Shown here piece by piece: positions 6,584 through 15,699 of a DNA stretch of 32,267 nt. The notes below the pieces were generated by a model, which did no database searches, was not told where the DNA came from, and saw nothing but the letters and a program-made list of their open reading frames with translations. The DNA lies in contig JAISVZ010000009.1 in assembly GCA_031271295.1 (NCBI GenBank), positions 1 to 32,267 of the forward strand, read 5' to 3'. The DNA comes from Clostridiales bacterium (GTDB taxonomy: Bacteria; Bacillota; Clostridia; Lachnospirales; WQUN01). Made by a program: the position numbers and the translations under genes. How positions within the stretch are numbered: position 1 is the stretch's first letter; the number at the start of each line of letters is the position of its first letter.

Positions 6584-7771
6584 ATGTTGAATATTATTGA
6601 TAATGTTACACCAGAAATTCTGATTCCTCATGAATTACTGACATTTTGTGAAATGACAAAAAGCGAACGTGAATTTACAGCTAAAGCTGTTGCTTTTGCC
6701 AAACCTAAGAAAATACTCGAAGTTGGGGTATCCGCCGGGGGTAGCACAGTTGTTTTGCTTGAGGCAATAAAATCTATGCCGGAAACACGAATTTGTTCAA
6801 TTGATGTTAGGGAAAGATGGTGGCAGAATTCTGAAATGCCTGTTGGGTGGATGGTTAATGTAATGTATCCGAATGGCAATTCACAGTTGCAATTGCACAC
6901 AGGAAAAGACCCGTCAGAGTTGTTACCATCTATGAATGAAAAGTTTGATTTTCTATTATTGGATACTGCACATATACACCCGGCTGAAACATTAAATTTT
7001 TTGACTGTGTTACCTTATTTGACTGAGGATGCGTTTGTAGTACTGCACGATATTGGGTTGTTTAGTAGAACCAACTCTGAAATTAGCAATGCTTCCAAGC
7101 TCTTATTCGACACAGTTACAGCGGAAAAATGTGAATTATTTAATTACGAATATCAGCTAAGCGAACACAGCAATGACAGTGTAATTCATTTTCCAAATAT
7201 CGCGGCATTTAGATTAAATGCTGATACACGTAAATATATTCGCGATGTATTTTCAATGCTTAGGTTTTCATGGGGAATGATGCCAATGCGGTTAAGCAAT
7301 ATTTATGCTGTGTTGGAAAGCAATTACGATGAAGAGTGTATGTTTATGTTCAAAACAAGCGTAGCGGTAAATTTAAGCTATTTATACTGCGCACGGAGCT
7401 ACAATTTTTCATCGATTGGGAACATATTTTGTTTCCTATTGGATAATTACGTAAAGATATTATTTAAATTTAAAGAATATAGCCGAATTGTGCAGCATGG
7501 TGCCGGAAAGTTTGGTGTATATTTTTTAGGCTTAGTTAACGGTTTAGGATTTCGCCCGCCAGACTTAATTTGGGACAAAAATTATGATCAAATAAAGGAA
7601 GTAGACGGTATGGCAGTAACACCTCCTGATTATTCTATTTTAAATGAAAGTGATCTGGTTATTATAGCAGTTGCTGATGTAACATCAGCACACTCGTTGC
7701 TTGCTAATCGCTTTTACTGCCCATGTAAAAACATTTACACCTTTAAAGAATTTTGTTCTAACTTTTCTTAA
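6584..7771 (+). CDS. Class I SAM-dependent methyltransferase with C-terminal Rossmann-like domain
   Basis: A 395-residue protein. Residues about 40-190 form a class I methyltransferase of the Methyltransf_24 / cephalosporin-hydroxylase-like type: the SAM-binding loop ILEVGVSAGGS (44-54), the acidic ribose-binding step CSIDVRERWW, and FDFLLLDTAHIHPAETLNFL with a late VVLHDIGLF. The central part (about 200-300) is unrecognised. From about 305 a Rossmann-like add-on appears (VQHGAGKFGVYFLG, DLIWD, DLVIIAVAD). It starts 13 bases after the preceding GT8 stop with AGGGG as ribosome site, so the two are co-transcribed. It probably methylates a sugar or glycan end; the substrate is unknown. Confidence 0.75.
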   Translation: MLNIIDNVTPEILIPHELLTFCEMTKSEREFTAKAVAFAKPKKILEVGVSAGGSTVVLLEAIKSMPETRICSIDVRERWWQNSEMPVGWMVNVMYPNGNSQLQLHTGKDPSELLPSMNEKFDFLLLDTAHIHPAETLNFLTVLPYLTEDAFVVLHDIGLFSRTNSEISNASKLLFDTVTAEKCELFNYEYQLSEHSNDSVIHFPNIAAFRLNADTRKYIRDVFSMLRFSWGMMPMRLSNIYAVLESNYDEECMFMFKTSVAVNLSYLYCARSYNFSSIGNIFCFLLDNYVKILFKFKEYSRIVQHGAGKFGVYFLGLVNGLGFRPPDLIWDKNYDQIKEVDGMAVTPPDYSILNESDLVIIAVADVTSAHSLLANRFYCPCKNIYTFKEFCSNFS

Positions 7772-7815
7772 ATAATGTTCATCAAACAAGCATAATTAAG
7801 CACGGAGGCTAAGTA

Positions 7816-9339
7816 GTGATAGTGAAAGACAAAATACGGTTATTTTATATTGCAGGACCTGCTCAAGCATTAAATGTTATGAGTATTTTGTACGAAGACG
7901 GGATATCAAGCGGTACATACGATATTGCGTTGATTGGCGGATTTACAGTCAACGCAAAGAATAATAAGGAAATTATGGAGGCTACAACAAACATAATTAA
8001 AACTCATAATTGGGCTATGCTTAAAGATATAAGCCCCTATGAGAGCAAAATAGAACAATTATACAATGATTGTCATTACAAAGATTGTGAATACGAAATA
8101 GCAAAAATGACGAACACAGAAAGAGTAAATGAATTATATATTTTGACTAATTCTAGAAGTGCTATGACCATTATGATAACAAGAACGTATGAGTGCTTTG
8201 CAAAGATAAGTATTTATGGAGATGCTTTTGGCATAATTGACTCCTCTATTGGAAACAACTTTTCTAAGATTGACGAAGTTCGTGTTTTCCTACCGATTGA
8301 ATACAATAAAGGTTTTTTGACACACATTCCACTACGTATTATGCGTAGAAAATCACTTCTTTATGTTATAGATAATTATTTAGCAGTAAATAGAGAAATA
8401 AAAAGTGCATTGACTGAATTAGGGAAGCAAGTAGACGAAGACAGTGTTTTAATTACTACTGTGCAATTTGCAGAATGGAATATGATGGATTTAGAAGACG
8501 AAATTGATATGTATGTAAAATCGGTAGTAAGGAACGTTAAACCCGGATGTAAAGTGTTTATTAAAGAGCATCCACGGGTAGTAATAAAAGAACGAGTTTA
8601 TATGCTGATGAAGAGATTGACTGATAGCGGCTATAAGTGCGTTCATATTAATAATGCAATTTTGCGTTTTGCTCCTGTTGAGTGTATTTGCCGTAAAATA
8701 AAATTCAAATTACTGATATCAACCGCATCTACTTCAGGGTTAAGTGTAAAATATTTATTTAACTATCCTGTAGATTTGGGCGTTGACGTTGAAGACATAA
8801 GTAACTTTAAACGCGGAGACTATTTAAAAATATTTATTACAGGAATGAAAAAGGCTTTAGATAATTTGCAAAGATGGGATATGAAATCAATTTTATACAG
8901 CTTCGTAATCTCTCCTCACAATTATATGGAATCAAATAAAGTTTCAGACGAAAAAAAACAAGATATATCTGTGGATAAATTATTTGAAATGCTAAATAAG
9001 AAATATTACAGAAGAGGGAAACGGTTAAGCGATGAAATAAAAAAACTCTCTGTAAAAAGTTTGGCTGTTTACGGAATGGGGCGTGTTGGAAACAAGATCG
9101 CAGTAGATTTTGTTTTTGATAATGATTTGGAAGTATACTTGCTTGATACATTTATTGCGGGAAAAAGGTACTACACAAAGGCAATTCTTGCACCGGAAGA
9201 ACTAAGGCGCAGTGTAGATTGTGTGCTTATTACAGTATTAAGCGAAATAGGTATTCAAGAGATAAAAAAAACATTAGACGAAAAACATATTAATGCTAAA
9301 AGGATTATTACAATATTTGATTTAATTGGTGAGTGTTAG
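7816..9339 (+). CDS. Sialyl/polysialyltransferase-like glycosyltransferase (copy 1) with C-terminal Rossmann-like domain
   Basis: A 507-residue protein. The opening IRLFYIAGPAQALNVMSIL resembles the N-terminal strand and TPxQ-L motif of GT52/polysialyltransferase-like GT-B enzymes. The HP motif (KEHPR, 250-254) and the later Ser/Thr motif STAST (302-306) are the conserved CMP-binding and acceptor motifs of bacterial sialyltransferases. The third motif (Asp/Glu-Asp/Glu-Gly) is not clearly present; IYGDAFGI (133-140) may replace it. From about 412 a Rossmann-like domain follows (SLAVYGMGRVGNKIAVDFVFD...VYLLD). A close paralogue is 14087-15625. GTG 7816 is chosen because GGAGG lies 7 bases upstream. 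With the CMP-sugar synthetases in the cluster, a role in transferring a nonulosonate or Kdo-like sugar is plausible but inferred. Confidence 0.65.
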   Translation: MIVKDKIRLFYIAGPAQALNVMSILYEDGISSGTYDIALIGGFTVNAKNNKEIMEATTNIIKTHNWAMLKDISPYESKIEQLYNDCHYKDCEYEIAKMTNTERVNELYILTNSRSAMTIMITRTYECFAKISIYGDAFGIIDSSIGNNFSKIDEVRVFLPIEYNKGFLTHIPLRIMRRKSLLYVIDNYLAVNREIKSALTELGKQVDEDSVLITTVQFAEWNMMDLEDEIDMYVKSVVRNVKPGCKVFIKEHPRVVIKERVYMLMKRLTDSGYKCVHINNAILRFAPVECICRKIKFKLLISTASTSGLSVKYLFNYPVDLGVDVEDISNFKRGDYLKIFITGMKKALDNLQRWDMKSILYSFVISPHNYMESNKVSDEKKQDISVDKLFEMLNKKYYRRGKRLSDEIKKLSVKSLAVYGMGRVGNKIAVDFVFDNDLEVYLLDTFIAGKRYYTKAILAPEELRRSVDCVLITVLSEIGIQEIKKTLDEKHINAKRIITIFDLIGEC

Positions 9340-9379
9340 CTCTCTGTGCGAAAGTATAAAGGAGTGAAAGTGGAATACA

Positions 9380-10717
9380 ATGGAACACGAAAACAAAATA
9401 AATGTTTCGATAATTGTGCCTGTTTATAATGTTTCTTCTTACCTTAGACGTTGCCTCGACAGTTGCATAAGCCAAACAATGGAGGATATTGAAATTGTTG
9501 TAGTTAACGATTGTTCTCCCGATCCGTTAGATAGTGTTATTATGCGCGAATATGAAAGCCGTTACCCAGATAAGGTACATTGTATATGGCATAAAAAGAA
9601 CACTCGTTTAGGCGGCGCAAGAAATACCGGTATAAAAGCAGCGGCAGGGGAATTTATATATTGTTTGGATAGTGACGACTATATAGAACCGGACTTGTGC
9701 GAAAAAATGTATGGCGCAATGATTGACCGAAATTCTGATATGGCAGTATGTGATTTTGAGAGAATTGAAGGAAATAAAGTAATACGTTATTGGGAGAGTA
9801 ATGGAGATTTTACATCCAATGAACCGCTCGACAGGCTTAAAGATTTAAAAAATCATTCAGCATGCGCAATAATGATACGCAAGTCATTAATTACTGAGAA
9901 TGATTTATTCTTTCATGAACAAGTGTTTTGTGAGGATTTATTATGCGTTTTATGGTATTTGCCGGCGATAAAAATAGCAAGAGTTCATGAAATGTTATAT
10001 CACTATGTAAAGCGCGATAATTCGATTAGTCAAGGCGGAAATTTTGAAACATACAAGTTAGGATTAGAAGAGATATATTTAATTTTAAATATGAAGTACT
10101 TTAGTTGTCTGGATAAAAAAGTAAAGGAGTTAGTCTTTTTATATTTGATAACGACTGTAACAAGATGGACTCTGCAAGTTTATATGTGTCATCCTGATAA
10201 GATTAAATATTTCAACAGAAAAACTTTATTATTAGAAAATGCTTTAGGATCTAAAGTGAGTACATTTGAAACTGTATCTTTTCAGAAGAATTTTGTAATA
10301 AATATATTAGATTTTATTATTTCGAATAGCGGCAATGAGGATTTTATAATTGAATACTATGCATACTATCATTGCCAATGGAATTTACGTAGTCTGAAAG
10401 CTTGTAAATATTTTTTATCAAAATATAAAAAAAAGAGAATAACGATATGGGGTGCCGGTAAAATGGGAAGGTTAAACGCACATAATTTTTCTCTTTTGGG
10501 TGTAAATTTTGAGGTGACGGATTATGATGAAAATCTTCACGGAGTTAAAATTGAGAATGGATCAGTTGTTAAACCATGGTCTGAGTTGCAATCTCATACG
10601 GACGTTGTTATTTCATCTGTAGATGGGAGTTATTTTGATATTGTTAAAATCGTGAGATCAGATTTACCAAATGTTGAAATTATAGATTATCATAAATTAT
10701 ATGATTGGTATCTATAA
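9380..10717 (+). CDS. GT2 family glycosyltransferase with C-terminal Rossmann-like domain
   Basis: A 445-residue protein with a classic GT-A family 2 domain: NVSIIVPVYNVSSYLRRCLDS (8-28), IEIVVVNDCSPD, NTRLGGARNTGIKAAAGEFIYCLDSDDYIEPD with DSDD at 97-100 as the nucleotide-sugar/metal site. It is expected to be an inverting cytoplasmic transferase extending a surface glycan. After a helical middle part, a Rossmann-like add-on begins near 350 (RITIWGAGKMGRLNAHNF, VTDYDEN, TDVVISSVD). The ribosome site AAAGGAG is about 15 bases from ATG 9380, rather far, but no better in-frame start exists. Confidence 0.85.
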   Translation: MEHENKINVSIIVPVYNVSSYLRRCLDSCISQTMEDIEIVVVNDCSPDPLDSVIMREYESRYPDKVHCIWHKKNTRLGGARNTGIKAAAGEFIYCLDSDDYIEPDLCEKMYGAMIDRNSDMAVCDFERIEGNKVIRYWESNGDFTSNEPLDRLKDLKNHSACAIMIRKSLITENDLFFHEQVFCEDLLCVLWYLPAIKIARVHEMLYHYVKRDNSISQGGNFETYKLGLEEIYLILNMKYFSCLDKKVKELVFLYLITTVTRWTLQVYMCHPDKIKYFNRKTLLLENALGSKVSTFETVSFQKNFVINILDFIISNSGNEDFIIEYYAYYHCQWNLRSLKACKYFLSKYKKKRITIWGAGKMGRLNAHNFSLLGVNFEVTDYDENLHGVKIENGSVVKPWSELQSHTDVVISSVDGSYFDIVKIVRSDLPNVEIIDYHKLYDWYL

Positions 10718-10762
10718 AATACATAGAACCATGTAGAAATTTTTCGAAAGCGAGTTTTACTG

Positions 10763-12082
10763 ATGACCAACACAATTCATATCGCATATGCGTTGGATGA
10801 TGCTTTTTTAGAATATACCTGTGTTTCCGCCGTTTCATTGCTTGCAAATACTAAACGCAACGTATGTTTTCATATTTTAGAAAGCAGACTGTCGGACGAG
10901 GGTAAAGAAAAACTGCGCCTTTCGTCGGGAAACCGCCGGGATGTGGAATGGCAATTTCATCACATTAACCAAAATGAAATAGGTTTTAGTACGCACAACG
11001 TCAGCATTACAGACGAAACATACTACAGATTAGCCTTGCCCGACATTTGTGCCAAATTGGATAAGGTTTTGTACATCGACGGAGATACAATTGTAAACAG
11101 AGACATTGCCGAGTTGTATGATACCGAATTGGATGAATATATGGCGGCTGCCGCGTATGAGGACAGTCCTTATTCTATTGATCCAATAAGAAGGGATATA
11201 TTGGAGTTTGGCGAAGAAGACCGCTATTTTCAAGCGGGAGTTTTGTTGATAAATTTAAAATTGTGCCGATCTTCAAATTTATATAATAATGCGGTTAGTT
11301 GCGTGATTGAATTAAGGAATAAATTCATTGAAAACGGCGTTTATTGGATGGACGATCAAGATGTGCTGAACTACTTGCTAAAGGGCAAAATTAAATATTT
11401 ACCTCCAAAGTATAATTTTTGTTTGTATAATCGCATGGGGATAATAGGGGATAATTTCTATTGTGTCCGAGAGTGGGCGGAAGCAATGAACAATTTTGTC
11501 ATTCTGCACAATTGTGGGAGATCCAAACCTGTTATTCGCGGACGGGAAGCTATTTGGAATCCGCATTATGAACTGTATTACAAATATAAAAACATATCTC
11601 CGGTTAAGGATGATAAAGATATCAAAAGAATATCTGAATACAAAAAATCAGAAGCATCGTTAGAAAGCGGTATAGTCCTTAACTCTATTGATTATATCAA
11701 TTTCAACAAATTCAAAACAATTGAATACGCGTGTGAAGTTGTAAAGAAAGAAATAGGAAACCGAAAACTGATAATTTGGGGGAACACCGAGAATGTACGG
11801 TTATTGATTGTTATGTTTGCTCACGCAGGCTTATCTGTTAATGGGATCGTTGACGGACTTGTAAAAAATGAGGGAAAACGTGTATTTGATCATTTGATAG
11901 AATCCCCTAATTTTTTGTACGGAAAAAGCAAAGAGTATTTTGTTGTAACGTCGATGATTCAAATGCAAGTATTTAATAGGGTACGAAACGTTCTTTCGGA
12001 TTATGGTTATGAAGATTCGGATACATACTATGTTTTTGAAAAATCACACCATTCGTTAAGCGATTGCGTAATAAAAAAATGA
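10763..12082 (+). CDS. GT8 family glycosyltransferase (second copy) with C-terminal Rossmann-like domain
   Basis: A 439-residue paralogue of the 5296-6570 gene. Family marks are IHIAYALDDAFLEYTCVSAVSLL, KVLYIDGDTIVNRDIAELYD with DGD at 106-108, YFQAGVLLINLK, DDQDVLNYLLKGKIKYLPPKYN and ILHNCGRSKPV. The last 120 residues again hold the add-on domain (RKLIIWGNTENVRLLIVMFAHAGLSVNGIVDG, then EYFVVTSM), most like that of the first GT8. The ribosome site is weak (GAAAGCGAG). It lies between two GT2 genes in the same operon and likely adds a different hexose or recognises a different acceptor. Confidence 0.85.
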   Translation: MTNTIHIAYALDDAFLEYTCVSAVSLLANTKRNVCFHILESRLSDEGKEKLRLSSGNRRDVEWQFHHINQNEIGFSTHNVSITDETYYRLALPDICAKLDKVLYIDGDTIVNRDIAELYDTELDEYMAAAAYEDSPYSIDPIRRDILEFGEEDRYFQAGVLLINLKLCRSSNLYNNAVSCVIELRNKFIENGVYWMDDQDVLNYLLKGKIKYLPPKYNFCLYNRMGIIGDNFYCVREWAEAMNNFVILHNCGRSKPVIRGREAIWNPHYELYYKYKNISPVKDDKDIKRISEYKKSEASLESGIVLNSIDYINFNKFKTIEYACEVVKKEIGNRKLIIWGNTENVRLLIVMFAHAGLSVNGIVDGLVKNEGKRVFDHLIESPNFLYGKSKEYFVVTSMIQMQVFNRVRNVLSDYGYEDSDTYYVFEKSHHSLSDCVIKK

Positions 12083-12091
12083 GGCGCTGAT

Positions 12092-13384
12092 ATGCAAACA
12101 AAAGTTTCAATGGTAATTCCTTGCTACAACAAGGAGGCTTATATTGCCAAAACATTAGAATGCGCATATAACCAAAAATGGGGTAACTTAGAGATAATTA
12201 TCATTAATGACGGCTCAACTGACGGCACACTTGAAATAATTAAGCAATGGGAACCAAAGCTTACTTCACGAGGGTATGAAGTTATTATAATTAATCAACC
12301 CAATGAAGGTGTAGCCTCCGCAACTAAAAACGGCTTAATTAGATCAACCGGGGATTATATATGTTTTCCGGATGCAGACGACAGTTTTAGCCCTTATTAT
12401 GTTTCTAATATGGCTAAAGTGTTGGACGATTTTGATGATGTGAACTGGGTTTGGTGCAATATTGACGCAGAAAAAACACTAAGCAATATTAACCGTAAAG
12501 ACAGAATTTTACTACTACTACTACATAAATATGTTTTTTGGTCTATCTACAATAAATTATACAGAAAATCCTATATTTTTAAGTGCGGCGTTGTTGAAAA
12601 ATTTGTTAACTCACGATTATCACAGGAGCCGCAGTTTTTTATACCTTTAGCTGCGGGAGGTTCTTTTCCGTATTTACTGAGCGAACGATTGTATTTTTAT
12701 AACAAAACAGTCGATTTTTCAATAATGAATATCGCCCGGAAAAGTTTTGATTGTATTAAAACATTTTGGGAAGGCTATCGTGATTTGGAAATTGATGTGT
12801 TGGAGGCGCACGATTTAAAAAATGAAATAAATGAATTTGCTGTTGATATTGCTTTTTACAGAAATATCTGTAGAGAGTGCATGGCTTTAGAAAACAATGT
12901 ATGGAATATACTATCTTTCAGCTTAGAATCCTTAGGCGATGAGTTTCATGATGCTTTTTGGAAACAAACAATGAATTGTGATATCGCATTTTCGCTTATT
13001 TTTGAAGCAGAACCGAAAATTCCGAAAAAATTTACAGAAGCTCTTTCAAATGCAAAAAAAGTTGTATTTTGCTGCTGCCTTAGTAGTATAGGAAAAATGG
13101 CGATACCTAAATTAACCAGCTTAGGTATAGTTCCGGATTTACTTTGGGATTTAAATGCAAAAGACCATTATGACAAAATTAAAAAACCGGATTATGCATC
13201 CTTAAATAAAGACGATTTGCTCTGTATTTTTTCAATTAATGAATATATTATCAACGATATTCGTGAAAATGTTCAGAATGATGTTTATGTGTTTTCCGCA
13301 CAAGAAGTACAAGATTATATTTTTTGGAGGCATTTTCATATTTTAAAACAAAATAAGGGAAAAAAGTGTTTTTCACTCGTTTAA
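12092..13384 (+). CDS. GT2 family glycosyltransferase with degenerate C-terminal domain
   Basis: A 430-residue protein. The N-terminal half is a GT2 domain: VSMVIPCYNKEAYIAKTLECAYNQ, LEIIIINDGSTDGT, NEGVASATKNGLIRSTGDYICFPDADDSFSP with DADD replacing the more usual DSDD. The C-terminal 110 residues correspond to the add-on domain, but its glycine motif has become VVFCCCLSSIGK, so nucleotide binding may be lost. It starts nine bases after the GT8 stop with GAGG as ribosome site, and its end runs to within 17 bases of the NeuA-like start. An in-frame run of four CTA codons near 12511 encodes Leu4 and looks harmless. Confidence 0.8.
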   Translation: MQTKVSMVIPCYNKEAYIAKTLECAYNQKWGNLEIIIINDGSTDGTLEIIKQWEPKLTSRGYEVIIINQPNEGVASATKNGLIRSTGDYICFPDADDSFSPYYVSNMAKVLDDFDDVNWVWCNIDAEKTLSNINRKDRILLLLLHKYVFWSIYNKLYRKSYIFKCGVVEKFVNSRLSQEPQFFIPLAAGGSFPYLLSERLYFYNKTVDFSIMNIARKSFDCIKTFWEGYRDLEIDVLEAHDLKNEINEFAVDIAFYRNICRECMALENNVWNILSFSLESLGDEFHDAFWKQTMNCDIAFSLIFEAEPKIPKKFTEALSNAKKVVFCCCLSSIGKMAIPKLTSLGIVPDLLWDLNAKDHYDKIKKPDYASLNKDDLLCIFSINEYIINDIRENVQNDVYVFSAQEVQDYIFWRHFHILKQNKGKKCFSLV

Positions 13385-13401
13385 ATGGAGTTGTTATAAA
13401 A

Positions 13402-14067
13402 ATGAAAAAAATAACCGCCCTTATACCAATGAAAGGGCATAGTGAGCGGGTACCGGGCAAGAACTTACGCAAGCTTAACGGTAAACCGCTTTTTTACTGG
13501 ATTATTCGCGAATTGCTAATATGCGCGGATTCGGTGTGTGTGGATACGGACAGCGAAGAAATTATTAGCTCGGTTAAATCGCATTTCGATAATGTGAGCT
13601 TTATTCTTCGCCCCAAAGAGTTAAGGGGCGACGCGGTTTCAATGAACCGCATACTTGAAAACGACATTTCACAGCTTAATTGCGAACATTTTATACAGGC
13701 GCACAGTACCGGCCCGCTTTTAACGGCAAATACAATCAGCGGCGCAATAAAAACCTATTTTTCTAATTTAAATGAATACGACAGCTTATATTCTGTTTCC
13801 GCAGTTCAGGCGCGGTGTTTTACAAGCGACGGCAAGCCGGTAAACCATAATCCGGACGAACTAATACAAACACAGTATCTTAAACCTGTATTGGTAGAAA
13901 ACTCGGGATTTTATATTTTCTCGAAGAAAAGTTTTGCAAAAAACAAGCGTCGTATTGGCGAAAAACCTTATTTGTACCCTATTGACCAATATGAAGCAAT
14001 TGACATAGATAACGAAAATGATTTCGCGGCAGCCGAAGCGCTCTGCGCCGCTTGGAAGGTAAATTAA
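13402..14067 (+). CDS. neuA: CMP-nonulosonate (N-acylneuraminate-type) cytidylyltransferase
   Basis: A 221-residue nucleotidyltransferase of the NeuA/PseF class, making a CMP-activated acidic sugar from CTP for use by sialyltransferase-like enzymes. The signature ITALIPMKGHSERVPGKNLRKLNGKPLFYWII (4-35) contains the CTP-binding loop; VCVDTDSEEI and LRGDAVSMNRI follow, as does the late NSGFYIFSKKSF. ATG 13402 is preferred over an in-frame ATG at 13366 that would overlap the previous gene and add a poorly fitting leader; GGAG lies 11 bases upstream. No NeuB- or NeuC-like synthase is in the window, so the sugar must come from elsewhere. Its composition is GC-richer than the flanking transferases. 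Its 3' end is partly repeated at 15645-15692. The symbol marks the class, not a proven substrate. Confidence 0.8.
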   Translation: MKKITALIPMKGHSERVPGKNLRKLNGKPLFYWIIRELLICADSVCVDTDSEEIISSVKSHFDNVSFILRPKELRGDAVSMNRILENDISQLNCEHFIQAHSTGPLLTANTISGAIKTYFSNLNEYDSLYSVSAVQARCFTSDGKPVNHNPDELIQTQYLKPVLVENSGFYIFSKKSFAKNKRRIGEKPYLYPIDQYEAIDIDNENDFAAAEALCAAWKVN

Positions 14068-14086
14068 ATATATAAGGAGTTTGATT

Positions 14087-15625
14087 ATGAGTTTGCTATT
14101 AGAAAAAAAACAGATAGATAAAAAACGGTTGTTTTATATTAACGGGCCTGCTCAGGCGTTAAATGCTATGAGTATTTTGCATGAGGAAGGGGTAACAAGT
14201 GAAACCCATGACATTGCGCTAATAGGTGGAACCGGAGTTGATATTGAACATAACAAAGAAATTATTAAGGTAATATTAAGTATAATAAAAACTCATAGAT
14301 GGGCTGTAATTAAAGATATAAGTTCATATGAAGACAATTTGAAGCAATTGTACTCGAATTATTATTTTAGGGACTGTGAAGAAGAAATTTTTAAAATAGT
14401 GGGTACAGACGCGGTAAATGAAATATACATGTATGCGAGTAAAGGTTCGGTCACCACTATGATTGCGCGAGCATATGAGAGATTTTCCAAAATAATTATA
14501 TTTGGAGATACTTTTGGCATTGTTGATTCTTCTTTAGGTCATCACTACTCAAAAATTGATGAAATACGTGTTTTTTTGCCAGTCGAGTGCAATAAAGGAT
14601 TTTTAAAGCATATACCGTTACATATTATGCCGAAAGAAACTCTTCTCCATGTAATTGATAATTATTTATTAAGCGATAAGAAGTTAGAAGAGGCGTTGGC
14701 TGTATTAGAGAGACAAGTTGATGAAAACAGTGTTTTAATTACCACTGTTCAATATGCTGAATGGGATATGATGGATTTAGCTCACGAAGTAGAAATGTAT
14801 GTAAAAGCGATAGTAAAGAATGTTAGCTCTAAAAGCAAAATTTTTATTAAAGAACATCCGAGAGCTCAATTTAAAAAACGGATTTCCATGTTGATGAGAA
14901 GATTAAAGGAAAAAGGCTATCAATGTGAACATATCAATGATGCGGTTTTGCGTTTTGCTCCTGTTGAATGTATTTGCCGCAGGGTAAAATTTAAATTACT
15001 AATATCTACGGCATCTACTTCGGGATTAAGCGTAAAGTATTTACTAAGATATCCTGTTGATTTCGGAGTTGATGACGATGATATAAAAAATTTCAGACGC
15101 GGAGATTATTTTAAAATATTTGTAACGGGCATGAAAATGGCGTTACATAATTTAGAAAGCTGGGATATGAAATCCGTTTTGTACAGTTTCGATATTTCTC
15201 CATGGAACTATCTTGAATCCTATAAAAGAGGAGCCACATACTCAAACTCAAATTCAGTACCGGCAAATACTATATTTGAACAGATAAATAAAATATATTA
15301 TGAAAAAGGAAACAGGTTAAGCGACTCAATTAAAAAACATTCTATGAAAAGTGTAGCGGTTTACGGTATGGGTCATATTGGGAGAAAGATAGCGGTAGAT
15401 TTTGTTTTTGATAATGGTTTAGATGTGTATTTACTTGATTCATTTAAAGCGGGAGAAAGTTACTACACAAAAGTAATTCTTTCACCGGAAGAGTTTAATG
15501 AATCAGTTGATTGCCTACTTATTACGGTATTGGATGAAACAATGATTGAAGATATAAAAAGAACAATAGAAGCGAAGGATATTACCGCAAGCAAGATAAT
15601 AACTATTTATGATTTAGTTAAGTAA
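14087..15625 (+). CDS. Sialyl/polysialyltransferase-like glycosyltransferase (copy 2) with C-terminal Rossmann-like domain
   Basis: A 512-residue close paralogue of 7816-9339, collinear over its full length. It shares RLFYINGPAQALNAMSIL, IIFGDTFGIVDSSLGHHYSKIDE, the HP motif KEHPRAQ, the STASTSGLSVKYL motif and the C-terminal VAVYGMGHIGRKIAVDFVFD. ATG 14087 follows TAAGGAG; a TTG at 14081 is less likely. It directly follows the NeuA-like gene, the enzyme that would supply its CMP-sugar donor. It is visibly more AT-rich than the genes on both sides and is followed by a diverged copy of the neuA 3' end, so it appears to have come in as part of a cassette. Confidence 0.65.
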   Translation: MSLLLEKKQIDKKRLFYINGPAQALNAMSILHEEGVTSETHDIALIGGTGVDIEHNKEIIKVILSIIKTHRWAVIKDISSYEDNLKQLYSNYYFRDCEEEIFKIVGTDAVNEIYMYASKGSVTTMIARAYERFSKIIIFGDTFGIVDSSLGHHYSKIDEIRVFLPVECNKGFLKHIPLHIMPKETLLHVIDNYLLSDKKLEEALAVLERQVDENSVLITTVQYAEWDMMDLAHEVEMYVKAIVKNVSSKSKIFIKEHPRAQFKKRISMLMRRLKEKGYQCEHINDAVLRFAPVECICRRVKFKLLISTASTSGLSVKYLLRYPVDFGVDDDDIKNFRRGDYFKIFVTGMKMALHNLESWDMKSVLYSFDISPWNYLESYKRGATYSNSNSVPANTIFEQINKIYYEKGNRLSDSIKKHSMKSVAVYGMGHIGRKIAVDFVFDNGLDVYLLDSFKAGESYYTKVILSPEEFNESVDCLLITVLDETMIEDIKRTIEAKDITASKIITIYDLVK

Positions 15626-15644
15626 TATTACCGTCACATAATAC

Positions 15645-15692
15645 GATTTCGCGGCTGCGGAAGTGATCTGCGCCGCATGGAAAGGGAAATAA
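15645..15692 (+). pseudogene. Remnant: last 15 codons of a NeuA-like gene
   Basis: These 48 bases align without gaps to the last 48 bases of the neuA-like gene (14020-14067), including the stop codon, with about four fifths identity. The encoded tails are DFAAAEVICAAWKGK here and DFAAAEALCAAWKVN there. The remnant has no start and stands between the AT-rich transferase and the next GC-richer gene. It is best explained as the surviving tail of a resident neuA homologue left when the upstream cassette was swapped in. Confidence 0.8.
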
Positions 15693-15699
15693 CATACAA

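Noticed and set aside
7768-7778. 11-base match (TTAAATAATGT) to sequence just after the guide-RNA scaffold, as a target site
   Set aside because: AT-rich and short; one such match is close to chance in 32 kb on two strands, and the guide boundary is not fixed. It lies just after a stop codon, not in a clear promoter.
12509-12523. CTA trinucleotide run as a phase-variation repeat
   Set aside because: Only four units, in frame and coding Leu; length changes would not shift the frame.
14102-14109. A8 run near the start of the second sialyltransferase-like gene as a slippage switch
   Set aside because: Short runs of A are frequent in Lys-rich starts of this AT-rich gene; nothing indicates an alternative frame.
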